From positions 16,263 to 80,262 of the forward strand of contig PHEW01000010.1 of the NCBI GenBank assembly GCA_002841315.1: DNA of 64,000 bases. Reading direction: 5' to 3'. This document shows positions 37,340-46,388 of the stretch, in pieces; position 1 is the stretch's first letter, and each line of letters opens with the position of its first letter. The DNA comes from Actinobacteria bacterium HGW-Actinobacteria-4 (GTDB taxonomy: Bacteria > Actinomycetota > Actinomycetes > Actinomycetales > Demequinaceae). Position numbers and translations under genes: made by a program. The notes under the pieces were generated by a model. The model saw only the letters and a program-made list of their open reading frames with translations, searched no databases and was not told the DNA's origin.

Positions 37340-37588
37340 CTAGACGCGTGCGCCGCGCCCTCGCATACGTGACACGAGCACAACGAGGAGAGCCGCTACG
37401 ACAACGCCCATGACGTATCCCATCACAACGCTATCTCCGCCAGCAATGGCGCCCCATAGGTAAAACCCAAGAAACACGCCGACGATGCCGATGACGATAC
37501 TCAGCAACCAGTGCACGGAACGGCCCGCAACGAGCTGGCCCAAGAAACCGACGATGGCGCCAATGAGAATCAGGATCAAGATGTCCAT
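37340..37588 (-). CDS. GlsB/YeaQ/YmgE family membrane protein
   Basis: An 82-residue protein with three membrane helices and glycine-rich turns (LILIGAIVGFLGQLVAG, SIVIGIVGVFLGFYLWG, VVVAALLVVLVSRMRG). This is the pattern of the transglycosylase-associated/stress family called GlsB, YeaQ or YmgE. The function is not settled. ATG 37588 follows AAGGGAG. A terminator hairpin follows the gene. It is probably stress-induced, by analogy only. Confidence 0.85.
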   Translation of the reverse strand: MDILILILIGAIVGFLGQLVAGRSVHWLLSIVIGIVGVFLGFYLWGAIAGGDSVVMGYVMGVVVAALLVVLVSRMRGRGARV

Positions 37589-37686
37589 GGTGTGGACTCC
37601 CTTCGAACTGGGGCAAATCGGATTATTCGCCCACGGCACTAACGTTAGCGCCTCACCCGTGTTTTCGCCTGCTGACAGGCACGTCG

Positions 37687-38205
37687 CTACGCCGAGACTG
37701 ACATCTCCTCGCGCTCGGCGTGCTCGTCGCCAACCACGGTTGCCGCGTCTTCTCCTGCGTTGTCCGCCTCGCCCGAGCCGGCATCGGTGACCCCAGCATC
37801 GGCCGCCTGCCCTGACCCGTCGCGCGGGTCGATCAGCGACTCGTCGCCTACCGCCCGCGTGAACTTGGCGGTGCCGCGCGTGAGGTCGTGCCCCACGCTC
37901 GTGGCTTCGATCACCAGGTCTACGCGAGTGCCGGTGTCACTCTCCCACTCGTTGGTCCGGAAGCGACCGTGCACGATCACCGGCTGGCCCTTCTTGATGG
38001 AGGCCCCCACCGTGATCGCGGGGTTGCGGAACACACGCACGTTGAACCACTCCGTGCGGCCGTCCACCCACTCGTTCTTCTCCCGGTCAAAGTACCGCGC
38101 GGTGGACGCGACCCTAAACGAGGTGAGCCGCACCCCCGTGGGACCTACGTTCTGTTTGGGCTCGGTCGCAACCCAGCCGTTGACGGTCATGGTCAGATCA
38201 TTCAT
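37687..38205 (-). CDS. ssb: Single-stranded DNA-binding protein
   Basis: A 172-residue SSB-family protein. The OB fold spans about residues 1-105 and has the familiar motifs NGWVATEPKQ, TSFRVASTARYFD and WFNVRVFRNPAITVGASIKKGQPVIVHGRFRTNEW, here cited in part. The C-terminal third is an acidic, Ala/Gly-rich tail ending VSA instead of the canonical DDDIPF tip, so it probably belongs to a secondary SSB paralogue and may not recruit the replication partners. Start at ATG 38205 with AAGGAGG upstream. Confidence 0.88.
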   Translation of the reverse strand: MNDLTMTVNGWVATEPKQNVGPTGVRLTSFRVASTARYFDREKNEWVDGRTEWFNVRVFRNPAITVGASIKKGQPVIVHGRFRTNEWESDTGTRVDLVIEATSVGHDLTRGTAKFTRAVGDESLIDPRDGSGQAADAGVTDAGSGEADNAGEDAATVVGDEHAEREEMSVSA

Positions 38206-38457
38206 GGCGTCCTCCTTTGACGCGATCCGCTATCTGCGGTCCTCGCCAGGATGGGCTCTGGCACGCGGCCGATGCTGGGGCAGGCACCCATCTGCACGAG
38301 TCGCGGGTGAGGGCAGGGCCTGGGGACATCAGTGGGCGCGCTCGCCAGTACGACGCTGCGCACCCAGTTTGGGACGAATGAGCACAGTGAGACCAATGTG
38401 CACGCACTCCCGCATCATCCTTCACCTCAGCCCCAGCGTGGGTGCGGAGCGTTGGAG

Positions 38458-39774
38458 CTAAGACAGTTCAGTCAGCTCGTGGAGAACCCTGTAGGACTCA
38501 TGGATCCGCATTGTCGGCTCCGCGACCAGCGGCACCAGCACCGTCCGCACCGCATCGCGCCCCGCACCCAGCACCGCCTTGTGTGCTGCTGCAGCTCGCC
38601 GACTCCGGCCCAACCTCGCGCGCCATCCGCCAGCCTTCGACGGCTCCGGCCATGCGACCGCAGCGAGCGCCGCGTTGACGTCTGCGGTCAGCGGCTTGGC
38701 CCTGGCGCACGCCTCGTTCACCACCGTGCGCCACGTGATGGGCAGTCCAACGGTTGCGGCATCCACCCAGTCCAGGCGCTCGCGTTCCACCGCCGCCAGG
38801 GTCACGGCGCCAAGCTCGGGTACCTCCGCGGCGCGTCCGGCCGCGACCGCCGCCGCAGCATCGGCGCGAGCATCGACGCCAGCGGCCCGCGCGATCGCAG
38901 CGACCATCTCTTCCACGTCAGGCAGCTGCGGCTCCGAGTGCCTCGACAGCGCCGCCGCGAGCGCGCGCCCAGCCGTCACGAGGTCAGACCTCACCGCTTG
39001 CGCAGCCACGGACCGCTCCTGCGACACCCGCCTAATCTCGGCACGCAGCGCCTCAACCCCCTGACCCGTGGTGGCGCTGACGGGCACCACCCCAACGCCC
39101 TCCAGCCCGTCCACGGCGAGGAGCCGCTGCAGGTCCTCCACTACCGCCACGGCCTCGTCGGGCGCCAGCCGGTCCACGTGATTCAGCACCATCACCGACG
39201 GCTGCCCGTGGTCGGACGCCACCGTGACATACGCCGAATGCAGCGCATGGTCCGCGTACTTCTGCGGATCCACCACCCACATCAGGAGGTCTGCCATGGG
39301 CAGCACGTAGTCCACCAGGTCGCGGTTGTGGGCGTTGATCGAGTCGTGGTCCGGCAGGTCCAGCAGCACCATGCCGGCAAACACTGGGTCCTCCCCCACC
39401 TCGCGCTCGAGCCGCCGATGCTCGTCCACACCTATCCAGTCCAGGAGCGCCTTCGCACCCGGTCCCCAACTTGCGGCGCTCACGTGCGACGTGGTGGGCC
39501 GTGCAATGCCCGGCACCGCGAAGTCCTGGCCCACCAGCGCGTTGAACAGGCTCGACTTCCCAGACCCAGTCCCGCCCGCGAGCGCCACCACGGTGTGGTC
39601 CACACCAAGGTCCAGGCGCTCGTCGCAGCGTTGAATGGTCGCGACGATCTCTTCCCGCAGTGGCGCAGGGATGGCCTCGCTGGCCCACTCCATCGACGCA
39701 CGGAGCCGGTTGACGCGCTCGCGTAGCACCGTGGTCTCGTCGCGAGGCGGCAAGTGTTGGAACGTGGGGGTCAC
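38458..39774 (-). CDS. Dynamin-like GTPase, second of a pair
   Basis: A 438-residue P-loop GTPase: G1 is AGGTGSGKSSLFNALVG near residue 65, G2 region ends in RPTTSHVSAASW, G3 is LLDLPDHDS, and G4 NHVDRL. Helices follow. With its upstream partner it resembles the adjacent dynamin-like pairs of actinobacteria, thought to remodel membranes during septation or stress. Its ATG overlaps the partner stop (ATGA), so they are likely made together and may heterodimerise. There is no membrane helix in the sequence. Confidence 0.8.
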   Translation of the reverse strand: MTPTFQHLPPRDETTVLRERVNRLRASMEWASEAIPAPLREEIVATIQRCDERLDLGVDHTVVALAGGTGSGKSSLFNALVGQDFAVPGIARPTTSHVSAASWGPGAKALLDWIGVDEHRRLEREVGEDPVFAGMVLLDLPDHDSINAHNRDLVDYVLPMADLLMWVVDPQKYADHALHSAYVTVASDHGQPSVMVLNHVDRLAPDEAVAVVEDLQRLLAVDGLEGVGVVPVSATTGQGVEALRAEIRRVSQERSVAAQAVRSDLVTAGRALAAALSRHSEPQLPDVEEMVAAIARAAGVDARADAAAAVAAGRAAEVPELGAVTLAAVERERLDWVDAATVGLPITWRTVVNEACARAKPLTADVNAALAAVAWPEPSKAGGWRARLGRSRRAAAAHKAVLGAGRDAVRTVLVPLVAEPTMRIHESYRVLHELTELS

Positions 39775-41363
39775 AGCAGCCCTCGGAGTTCGGCGCGGCG
39801 CAGGCGCACCGTTGCCGAGGAATCCGGCATCAGCGACGGCACATCCGTGGGCCTCATCATGTCCAGCGCCTCGCGGTTAACGCAGTACCGGCGCGCGGCG
39901 GCGAGTTCACGCCTTGCCTTCTCAAGCGGGGCCGCCATCGACGGGGCCACCAGGACCGACAGCACGAGCCGCGCCGGCTCTACCCCCAAGGCGGCCGATG
40001 CCATGGTCACCCGCAAGCCTTCCTCGCCGAGGATTTCGGTTGCCTTCTTCCCGCCGGGAAGCTCCATAGCAATGGCGCCGCATTTGTCGATCCACGCGCG
40101 CGCGGCGGTGGCCGCGTGAAGCTCACGGGTCTCACGCGAATCGCGGGGGTCCAGCTGCGCAGCGAGCCAGGGCCCCGGACCGGAGGGGTCCTGCTCCGTG
40201 AGCGCCTCGATCATGGCGTCCGAGGCCGCGGCGGATGTATAGGTCAGTGTGGCCTCGAGCGCGTCGATCAGGTCGCGATGGATCTCGGAGAGCACGTGCT
40301 CGCGCGCCTCGCTCTGTACCCGCCGCTTGGCCCACGGAGTGTTGCGAATCTTGTGAAGCGGCCCGCCTTCGGAGGTGGCCTGCTCCCAGCGGGAGGTCAA
40401 CGAACCGGTAGGGATGGCCCGGTGCCAGTCCTTGCCCCCTGCGGTCTCGGCTAGCGCGGCCCGTTTGCGCACCTCGGCCCGCACCTGCTTGGCGGCGGCG
40501 GCCTGCGCGTCCATGCGCTCCGCGAGCGTCTCAAGCCACTCCTTGAGCGACTCGATCGCGCCGTGCAAGGTGCGCTCCACGATGGTCACTGCGGACGCCG
40601 CCGCGACGGTGTCGAGCCAACGTCCCAGGCCATTCACCACGTCCCTGGGCACTTGCCCTCGGCGCTCCGAGTCCTCTGGGATCACGAACAGTGGCATGTT
40701 CTCGAGGCCCTCGGTGGCGAGCCGCGCTACCAGCTCGCGGCGCACCTGCGCGGCGACGTCGGCCCCTACCCGGTTCAGCACAATCGCGATCGACGCACCG
40801 CGCTTGGCTCCCTTGCGCAGCGCCTCCCACGGCACCGCGTCGCCGTAGCGCGCTGCGGTGGTGACAAAGATCCACAGGTCAGCGGTCTCGAGCAGAAGTT
40901 GTGCGACTTCGCGGTTCTCGCCGCGCACCGAGTCCAGGTCTGGGGAGTCCACAATCGCGAGGCCGCGCATCACGGCATCGGTGGGAATCACCTTGGCGCG
41001 CTTGGCGACCTCGGTGAGCACCTCGGTGTCCAGTGGGTGGTGAAAGAGGTGCGGCACCTTGGTGGTGGGACGCAATACGCCCGATGCCGTGAGTTCTTCG
41101 CCCAGCAGGGCGTTCACCACGGTGGACTTGCCCGCACCTGTGGAGCCCGCCACCACCACAATCGCGGGGCTGGACTCTTCGCGAACCCGGGGAATCAGGT
41201 GGTGATCGAGCTGGTCCAGCGCGTGCTCAATGATCTGGGTGGAGCTCTCTGCGTTGGACGCGGGCATGGGAAGTTCGATCTGCGCGATGTCGCGACGGGT
41301 GTCGATCAGGGCGTCCAGGAGCGCGCCGGGATACGACCACGTCTTGATGGGCCTGATGCTCAT
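39771..41363 (-). CDS. Dynamin-like GTPase, first of a pair
   Basis: A 530-residue GTPase with G1 AGSTGAGKSTVVNALLGE near residue 70, G2 region with RPTTKVPHLFHHP, G3 VDSPDLDSVRGEN, and G4 NRVG. A long helical stalk follows with LKEWLETLAERMDAQAAA. The start at ATG 41363 follows GGAG. The neighbouring pair in tandem, with 4-base overlap, is a recurring arrangement. The role is inferred from relatives (membrane fission or stress resistance), not shown here. It is adjacent to, but divergent from, tRNA-Arg. Confidence 0.8.
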   Translation of the reverse strand: MSIRPIKTWSYPGALLDALIDTRRDIAQIELPMPASNAESSTQIIEHALDQLDHHLIPRVREESSPAIVVVAGSTGAGKSTVVNALLGEELTASGVLRPTTKVPHLFHHPLDTEVLTEVAKRAKVIPTDAVMRGLAIVDSPDLDSVRGENREVAQLLLETADLWIFVTTAARYGDAVPWEALRKGAKRGASIAIVLNRVGADVAAQVRRELVARLATEGLENMPLFVIPEDSERRGQVPRDVVNGLGRWLDTVAAASAVTIVERTLHGAIESLKEWLETLAERMDAQAAAAKQVRAEVRKRAALAETAGGKDWHRAIPTGSLTSRWEQATSEGGPLHKIRNTPWAKRRVQSEAREHVLSEIHRDLIDALEATLTYTSAAASDAMIEALTEQDPSGPGPWLAAQLDPRDSRETRELHAATAARAWIDKCGAIAMELPGGKKATEILGEEGLRVTMASAALGVEPARLVLSVLVAPSMAAPLEKARRELAAARRYCVNREALDMMRPTDVPSLMPDSSATVRLRRAELRGLL

Positions 41364-41479
41364 GCTGCTCCGGTGCCTCCTCCCAGCGCCGCGATCAGGT
41401 TATCGCGCCAGGCTCCGCGCACAGGGAGGCACTCCGCGCACGGGTGAGGACGCACTAATCTAGGGGGGTTGGTGTACGC

Positions 41480-41553
<74 letters not shown>

Positions 41554-41602
41554 CCTTCTGCGAGGCGTTCGATCCCGTTGCGCAGCGCCCCCTTCACCCC
41601 CA

Positions 41603-41703
41603 GAGGCCACTAGCCAACCAGATCCTGCGCAACGCGTGCTCTGGCGGTCGGATTCGGCGGTTTCGCAGGGTCCGTAGCCCGAGTCTGGTTGCTGAGCGGC
41701 CCT
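41603..41703 (+). repeat. Dispersed palindromic repeat, family 1, copy B
   Basis: About 100 bases. Its reverse complement matches copy C closely, sharing the ends, the string GGGCTACGNACCC and AAACCGCCGAATC in the interior. The outer ends are complementary (GAGGCCACTAGCCAACCAGA and TCTGGTTGCTGAGCGGCCC). It lies just downstream of tRNA-Arg. Confidence 0.8.
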
Positions 41704-41749
41704 GTCCCCCCACCCAAAGATCAGGGCATCCCCCCATAGACACTCAGGG

Positions 41750-41768
41750 TATACACCGGGGGTATAGT
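41750..41768 (+). promoter_or_regulatory. padR promoter with overlapping operator-like dyad
   Basis: TATAC-ACCGGGG-GTATA (41750-41766) is an inverted repeat that overlaps a -10 box TATAGT (41763-41768) lying six bases before the padR ATG. PadR-family proteins often bind ATAC/GTAT dyads at their own promoters, so autorepression of this exporter operon is likely. Confidence 0.6.
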
Positions 41769-41774
41769 GAGGTC

Positions 41775-42305
41775 ATGGACAGATCACTCGCCTTGCTTGG
41801 CCTCGTGGGCGCGGGCCCCACTCACGGCTACGACCTCAAGCACCGCTACGACTCGGTATTTGGCACCGCACGCGTCATGGCCTTTGGCCAGATCTACTCG
41901 ACGCTGGGGCGCATGATCCGCGACGGTCACATCGAGACCCTGGGCCAGGAGCCTGGAGCTGGCCCCGACCGCAAGCGGTACCAGATCACCGCAACCGGAC
42001 GCGAACATCTCCAGCGGTGGCTGCGCGAACCCGACGTCCCGTCACCTCAGATGCAGACCAACCTGTTCGCCAAGACGGTGCTGGCCCTCATGCTCGACGA
42101 CGATGCCGACGCCCTGCTCGACACTCAACGCACCGCACTGCTGGGCCGCATGCGCCAACTCACCACAGACAAGGCCAACGCGCCGCTCCTCGAGCGACTC
42201 GCAATCGATCACGCCCTTTTCCACATCGAGGCAGACCTGCGCTGGATCGACATGACCAGCGCTCGCCTCACCGACATGAAGAACGAGGTTTCATTCCATG
42301 CCTGA
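41775..42305 (+). CDS. PadR-family transcriptional regulator
   Basis: A 176-residue repressor. The winged-helix domain is at residues 1-85: LALLGLVGAGPTHGYDLKHRYDSVFG, then IYSTLGRMIRDGHIETLG and the wing DRKRYQITATGREHL. A helical C-terminal dimerisation domain follows (PLLERLAIDHALFHIEADLRWID). It precedes an ABC exporter, overlapping it by eight bases, and so probably senses and controls export of toxic compounds. A dyad over its -10 box suggests autorepression. No ribosome-binding site: leaderless start. Confidence 0.9.
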   Translation: MDRSLALLGLVGAGPTHGYDLKHRYDSVFGTARVMAFGQIYSTLGRMIRDGHIETLGQEPGAGPDRKRYQITATGREHLQRWLREPDVPSPQMQTNLFAKTVLALMLDDDADALLDTQRTALLGRMRQLTTDKANAPLLERLAIDHALFHIEADLRWIDMTSARLTDMKNEVSFHA

Positions 42306-42984
42306 TCCCATCATCGCTGCCACCGGCCTCCACAAGTCGTTTGGCTCCACTGAAGCCCTACGCGGCGTTGACCTCACCGTGGAACGCGGCGAGGTGCTGG
42401 CCGTCATGGGCCCCTCGGGCTCCGGCAAGTCCACCCTGATCCATTGCCTGGCTGGCGTGCTCGCACCGGACGAGGGCACCGTGGTCATGGACGGCATTGA
42501 CCTCACGGCACTCAACGCCGACGCCCGCGCGAGGGTACGCCTCACGCGCATTGGCTTCGTGTTCCAGTTTGGCCAACTGCTCCCCGACCTCACCGCCGTG
42601 GACAACGTGGCACTCCCGCTGCTCATGGCAAGCACTGCCCGCCGGCGCGCGAATGTGCAAGCGCATGAGTGGCTGGACCGCCTGGGACTCGCGGACCAAG
42701 CGGCCAAGGTCCCCGGCACGATGTCCGGCGGCCAAGCGCAGCGCGTGGCGATTGCGCGCGCGCTCGTCACCAGCCCCGCCGTGCTGTTTGCCGACGAGCC
42801 CACGGGCTCGCTCGACTCCGTCTCAGCAGAGAACGTCCTCACCGCCATGCTCGACGTGGTGCGCGACGTCGGCACCACCGTGATGCTCATTACCCACGAC
42901 GCCCGCACCGCCGCCTACGCAGACCGCGAAGTCATTGTCCGCGACGGCCGCCTCAGCGGCGCACACGCCGGGGTGGCGCTGTGA
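42298..42984 (+). CDS. ABC transporter ATP-binding protein (MacB/LolD type)
   Basis: A 228-residue ATPase with Walker A GPSGSGKST near residue 40, a Q-loop region FVFQFGQLLPDLT, signature MSGGQAQRVAIARAL and Walker B LFADEPTGSLD, plus the switch histidine LITHD. The subgroup with SGGQAQR and short length pairs with FtsX-type permeases in export of lipoproteins, peptides or antibiotics. It overlaps padR at the start and the permease at the end (GTGA), so the three genes form one operon. Substrate unknown. Confidence 0.92.
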   Translation: MPDPIIAATGLHKSFGSTEALRGVDLTVERGEVLAVMGPSGSGKSTLIHCLAGVLAPDEGTVVMDGIDLTALNADARARVRLTRIGFVFQFGQLLPDLTAVDNVALPLLMASTARRRANVQAHEWLDRLGLADQAAKVPGTMSGGQAQRVAIARALVTSPAVLFADEPTGSLDSVSAENVLTAMLDVVRDVGTTVMLITHDARTAAYADREVIVRDGRLSGAHAGVAL

Positions 42985-45176
42985 AGCCCAGTGCCTCGCG
43001 CCTCCTCCTGCTGAACGGAGGGCCCGCGTACCGACGCCTGGGCGGCATCGTCGCCGGGGTAGCACTGGGCGTCGCCATGCTGCTCATCCTGCTGGGCGCC
43101 TTTGTCAACATGCCAGATCGCGAGAACCGCGCCGCATGGATGAGCGCAGACGGCTCCCACAGTGACTGGGACGACAACGACCAACGCATCCCTCGCATCC
43201 CCACCGACGCGACGCTACTCGTCGCGACCACCGCCGACGCCTTCGATGGTCAGTTGATCGAGGTGATCACTGTCGCCACCAGTGCCTCGACCACGGTTGA
43301 CTTCCCCGCTGGCATCCCACCGCTGAAGGCGGGCGAGTTCTACGCGTCCCCCGCCATGGCCACGCTGCTGGAGTCCACGCCAGCGGACCAGCTCGCTGAC
43401 CGCTGGGGTGAGTACCGCGGCGAGATTCCCTCGAACGCGGTCAAGGGTCCAAGTCACAAGGTGGTGCTCGTGGCCGGCGCCTGGGAAAACGTTGACGCAT
43501 TGAGCAACGCTTCGCTCCAGAACGAGTTCCGTCCCCTCGCGCCGTCATGGGAATCGCTGACGTTCCGCATCGTGGTCGCGATGGGCGCCATCGCGCTGTT
43601 GGCACCCATCACTCTCTTCATCTCCATCGTGTCCGCACTGGGAGCCGCCGACCGCCGCGAGCGGTTCGCCACCGCGCGCCTCATCGGGGCAGGACGCCGT
43701 GCGATCGCCGCAATGTCCGGGGCAGAGATGGCGCTCGCATCACTCGTGGGCGCGTGTCTGGGAGTTGGCGTCGCCGCAGCAATGCGACCGCTCGCCACGC
43801 AGATGTCGATCAACGGCGCCACCACCACCCACGCGGACCTCACGCCGTCCTGGGCGTGGACCATGGCCGTGGTGCTGGGCATAGCCGCACTGAGCGGCCT
43901 CACCGCATTCGTGCGCACCTTCAAGGATGACGTCGGCTCGCTAGGCGCCACCCGCGAGCGCGAAGAGAGGCCCGTCAGCGCGTGGCGAGCATCGCTGCTC
44001 ACGCTCGGCCTGCTCACGTTTGGCGGCTCCACGTGGGGCGCCACGGCTTTCCCCGACCACGCTGAACTGCTGTCGTTTGTCCTCATCGCGGGCTTCGCCT
44101 TCATCGCATTCGGCATCGTGTTGGCGGGCCCTTGGGTCACACGAATCGCCAGTCAGGTGGTGGGAGCGACCACCTCAAGCGCGGCCGGTGTGGTGGCGGC
44201 GGGCCGTCTCCAGCGGCACCCGCGCGCGACCTTCCGCTCCGTCGCTGGCCTGGTTGTCGCGGTGTTTGTAGTGAGCGTGTTCGCGGGTGGTAGCAGCGCC
44301 ATCGCGCTGACTGCGCAGCCGCGCGACCTTCCCGGTCGCATGCACCTCACCAGCGTGCTGGCGTACGTGGACACGAACGCCGATGCCCAAACGATCTCCG
44401 ACGCCGTGGCCGGCATGGACGGCGTGCGGCACGTGGCGATCGCGTGGGCCTCCCCCAACCCGGAGAGCTACCTACCGCTCATGAGCCCCGCAGACGCCCG
44501 AGCAATTGGGGCGATCGACGTCCCGGACGCTCCTGCAGTGTCGGTCGATTTGTTCGGGATGGTCTGGGACAACGGCCCGGCCTCGGGCTTCACCCTGACT
44601 CCCCCTGCCACAGCAGACGTCTCTTTGGAGGGGCTCAGCGCCACCGCGATCGTGGTGGACACCGACGGCACCGTCGCGGCGGTGGAACGCGTCAAGACCG
44701 CAATCCAACGTGTCAACGACGCCTCGCTGCCACCTCTGACCCGCACCGATATGGCAACTCGTGGACTGGGAGGCACCAACGAGGAGCTGGCAGTGATGGC
44801 GTACCTGGGAATGGGCCTTGCCATCGGCATCTCAGCCTTGGCACTCACCGTCGCCACCGCTGCCGCCGTCCTGGACCGCCGCCGCACCTTTGGGCTACTC
44901 CGCCTGAGCGGAATGCCAGTGAATCAATTGCGCCTCACCACGGTGGTGGAAGCCGTGGTACCGCTCGCGGTCACCCTGCTCGCCTCGGCCGGACTGGGCT
45001 GGGGGGTGGCGTGGGCTGTGATCGAGGCGCTCTCCGACGACCTCGCCGTCGCATGGCCGGACCAGCGCTATTGGTGGGCGCTCGCGGCAAGCATCGCGGT
45101 CGCGGCGATCGCGTTGACAAGCACCTTCGGTGCGGTCAGGCGTTCCACGGAGTTGGCATCCACGCGATTCGAGTGA
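42981..45176 (+). CDS. FtsX-like ABC transporter permease
   Basis: A 731-residue membrane protein: one N-terminal helix (about residues 20-45), an extracytoplasmic domain, three helices (near residues 195-330), further helices near 340-430, a second extracytoplasmic domain (RDLPGRMHLTSVLAYVDT...), and three C-terminal helices, an FtsX/MacB arrangement with duplicated units. The GTG at 42981 overlaps the ATPase stop codon. It would be the membrane half of a drug or peptide exporter controlled by PadR. Confidence 0.88.
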   Translation: MKPSASRLLLLNGGPAYRRLGGIVAGVALGVAMLLILLGAFVNMPDRENRAAWMSADGSHSDWDDNDQRIPRIPTDATLLVATTADAFDGQLIEVITVATSASTTVDFPAGIPPLKAGEFYASPAMATLLESTPADQLADRWGEYRGEIPSNAVKGPSHKVVLVAGAWENVDALSNASLQNEFRPLAPSWESLTFRIVVAMGAIALLAPITLFISIVSALGAADRRERFATARLIGAGRRAIAAMSGAEMALASLVGACLGVGVAAAMRPLATQMSINGATTTHADLTPSWAWTMAVVLGIAALSGLTAFVRTFKDDVGSLGATREREERPVSAWRASLLTLGLLTFGGSTWGATAFPDHAELLSFVLIAGFAFIAFGIVLAGPWVTRIASQVVGATTSSAAGVVAAGRLQRHPRATFRSVAGLVVAVFVVSVFAGGSSAIALTAQPRDLPGRMHLTSVLAYVDTNADAQTISDAVAGMDGVRHVAIAWASPNPESYLPLMSPADARAIGAIDVPDAPAVSVDLFGMVWDNGPASGFTLTPPATADVSLEGLSATAIVVDTDGTVAAVERVKTAIQRVNDASLPPLTRTDMATRGLGGTNEELAVMAYLGMGLAIGISALALTVATAAAVLDRRRTFGLLRLSGMPVNQLRLTTVVEAVVPLAVTLLASAGLGWGVAWAVIEALSDDLAVAWPDQRYWWALAASIAVAAIALTSTFGAVRRSTELASTRFE

Positions 45177-45271
45177 GGTGCACCCCGGAGGTAGCATGAG
45201 GAACGCGGCACCCCGGCACCAAGCTGCCGCCAAACCAAGCTGTCGTGAAACGTTCCGCGAAAGGACACCTC

Positions 45272-46360
45272 GTGCCAGCATCGGCCCTCTTCACCCCGTT
45301 CACCCTGCGTGGAGTCACGTTCCGCAATCGCGTGTGGCTGTCGCCGCTGTGCCAGTACTCGTGCGAGAAACTCGATGGCGTACCTACTACGTGGCACCTG
45401 GTTCACTTGGGGTCGTTTGCGCGCGGCGGGGCGGGGCTCGTGATGGCGGAAGCCACCGCGATTGTCCCCGAGGGGCGTATCAGCGCGTGGGACACGGGAC
45501 TATGGGACGACGCTCAGCGAGATGCGTTTGCGCCCATCGTTGACTTCATACACTCGCAGGGTGCGGCCGCCGGCATTCAGCTCGCGCACGCGGGCCGCAA
45601 GGCGTCGACCTACCGCGAGTGGAGCGGCCGCGGTTCGCAACCGGCCGATGCTGGGGGCTGGGAAACGCTCGCGCCGTCGCCTGTCGCTTTCGATGGCTAC
45701 GTAGCGCCCAGAGAGATGAGCGTGGCTGACATCGAGGCTGTGGTGACGGCGTTTGGTCAGGCGGCTCGGCGTGCCCTCGATGCGGGCTTCGATGTGCTAG
45801 AGGTTCACGGTGCTCACGGGTACCTGGTTCACCAGTTCCTCTCCCCCCTCGCCAACCAGCGCACCGACCAGTACGGCGGCTCGCTCGAGAACCGCGCACG
45901 GTTGCTGCTTGACTCGGTGCGCGAGGTGCGTCGCGTAGCCGGAGAGGACACGCCGATCTTTGTGCGCGTGTCTGCCACCGACTGGGTCGAGCCCGACGGC
46001 TGGACGCTCGAAGACACCGTCACCGTCTCGGGCTGGGCCAGGGAAGCCGGCGCGGACCTCATCGACGTGTCCAGCGGCGGGCTGATCCCCGGTGTCCGCA
46101 TACCCACTGGGCCTAGTTACCAGGTGCCCTTTGCATCGGCCGTACGCGAGGGCGCGAACGTGCCCGTGGTCGCCGTGGGGCAGATTCGCGAAGCGCACCA
46201 AGCCGAGCAAATCATCGCGACCAACCAGGCCGACGCCGTGATGGTGGGACGGGAGTTCATGCGCGACCCGCACTTCGCGTTGCGCGCCGCCCACGTGCTG
46301 GGTGTGGAACTCGACTACTGGGCCCCGCAGTACCTACGCGGCAAGTGGCCGGAGGACTAG
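45272..46360 (+). CDS. NADH:flavin oxidoreductase (Old Yellow Enzyme family, YqjM-like)
   Basis: A 362-residue flavoenzyme likely to reduce activated alkenes using NAD(P)H. It has the OYE barrel motifs SPLCQYSCEK (the regulatory cysteine typical of the YqjM class), QLAHAGRKAS, HGAHGYLVHQFLSP with the substrate-binding histidines, and QRTDQYGGSLENRARLLLD. Start at GTG 45272 behind AAAGGA is preferred to the GTG nine codons earlier, which lacks a ribosome site. It follows the exporter on the same strand with a 95-base gap and is not obviously part of that operon. Confidence 0.9.
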   Translation: MPASALFTPFTLRGVTFRNRVWLSPLCQYSCEKLDGVPTTWHLVHLGSFARGGAGLVMAEATAIVPEGRISAWDTGLWDDAQRDAFAPIVDFIHSQGAAAGIQLAHAGRKASTYREWSGRGSQPADAGGWETLAPSPVAFDGYVAPREMSVADIEAVVTAFGQAARRALDAGFDVLEVHGAHGYLVHQFLSPLANQRTDQYGGSLENRARLLLDSVREVRRVAGEDTPIFVRVSATDWVEPDGWTLEDTVTVSGWAREAGADLIDVSSGGLIPGVRIPTGPSYQVPFASAVREGANVPVVAVGQIREAHQAEQIIATNQADAVMVGREFMRDPHFALRAAHVLGVELDYWAPQYLRGKWPED

Positions 46361-46388
46361 GCTCCGCGCAAACCTCTAGAGTGGTCAC

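Noticed and set aside
38332..39726. 464-codon plus-strand frame opposite the dynamin-like GTPase
   Set aside because: Arg/His-rich shadow; the GTPase on the minus strand has all G motifs.
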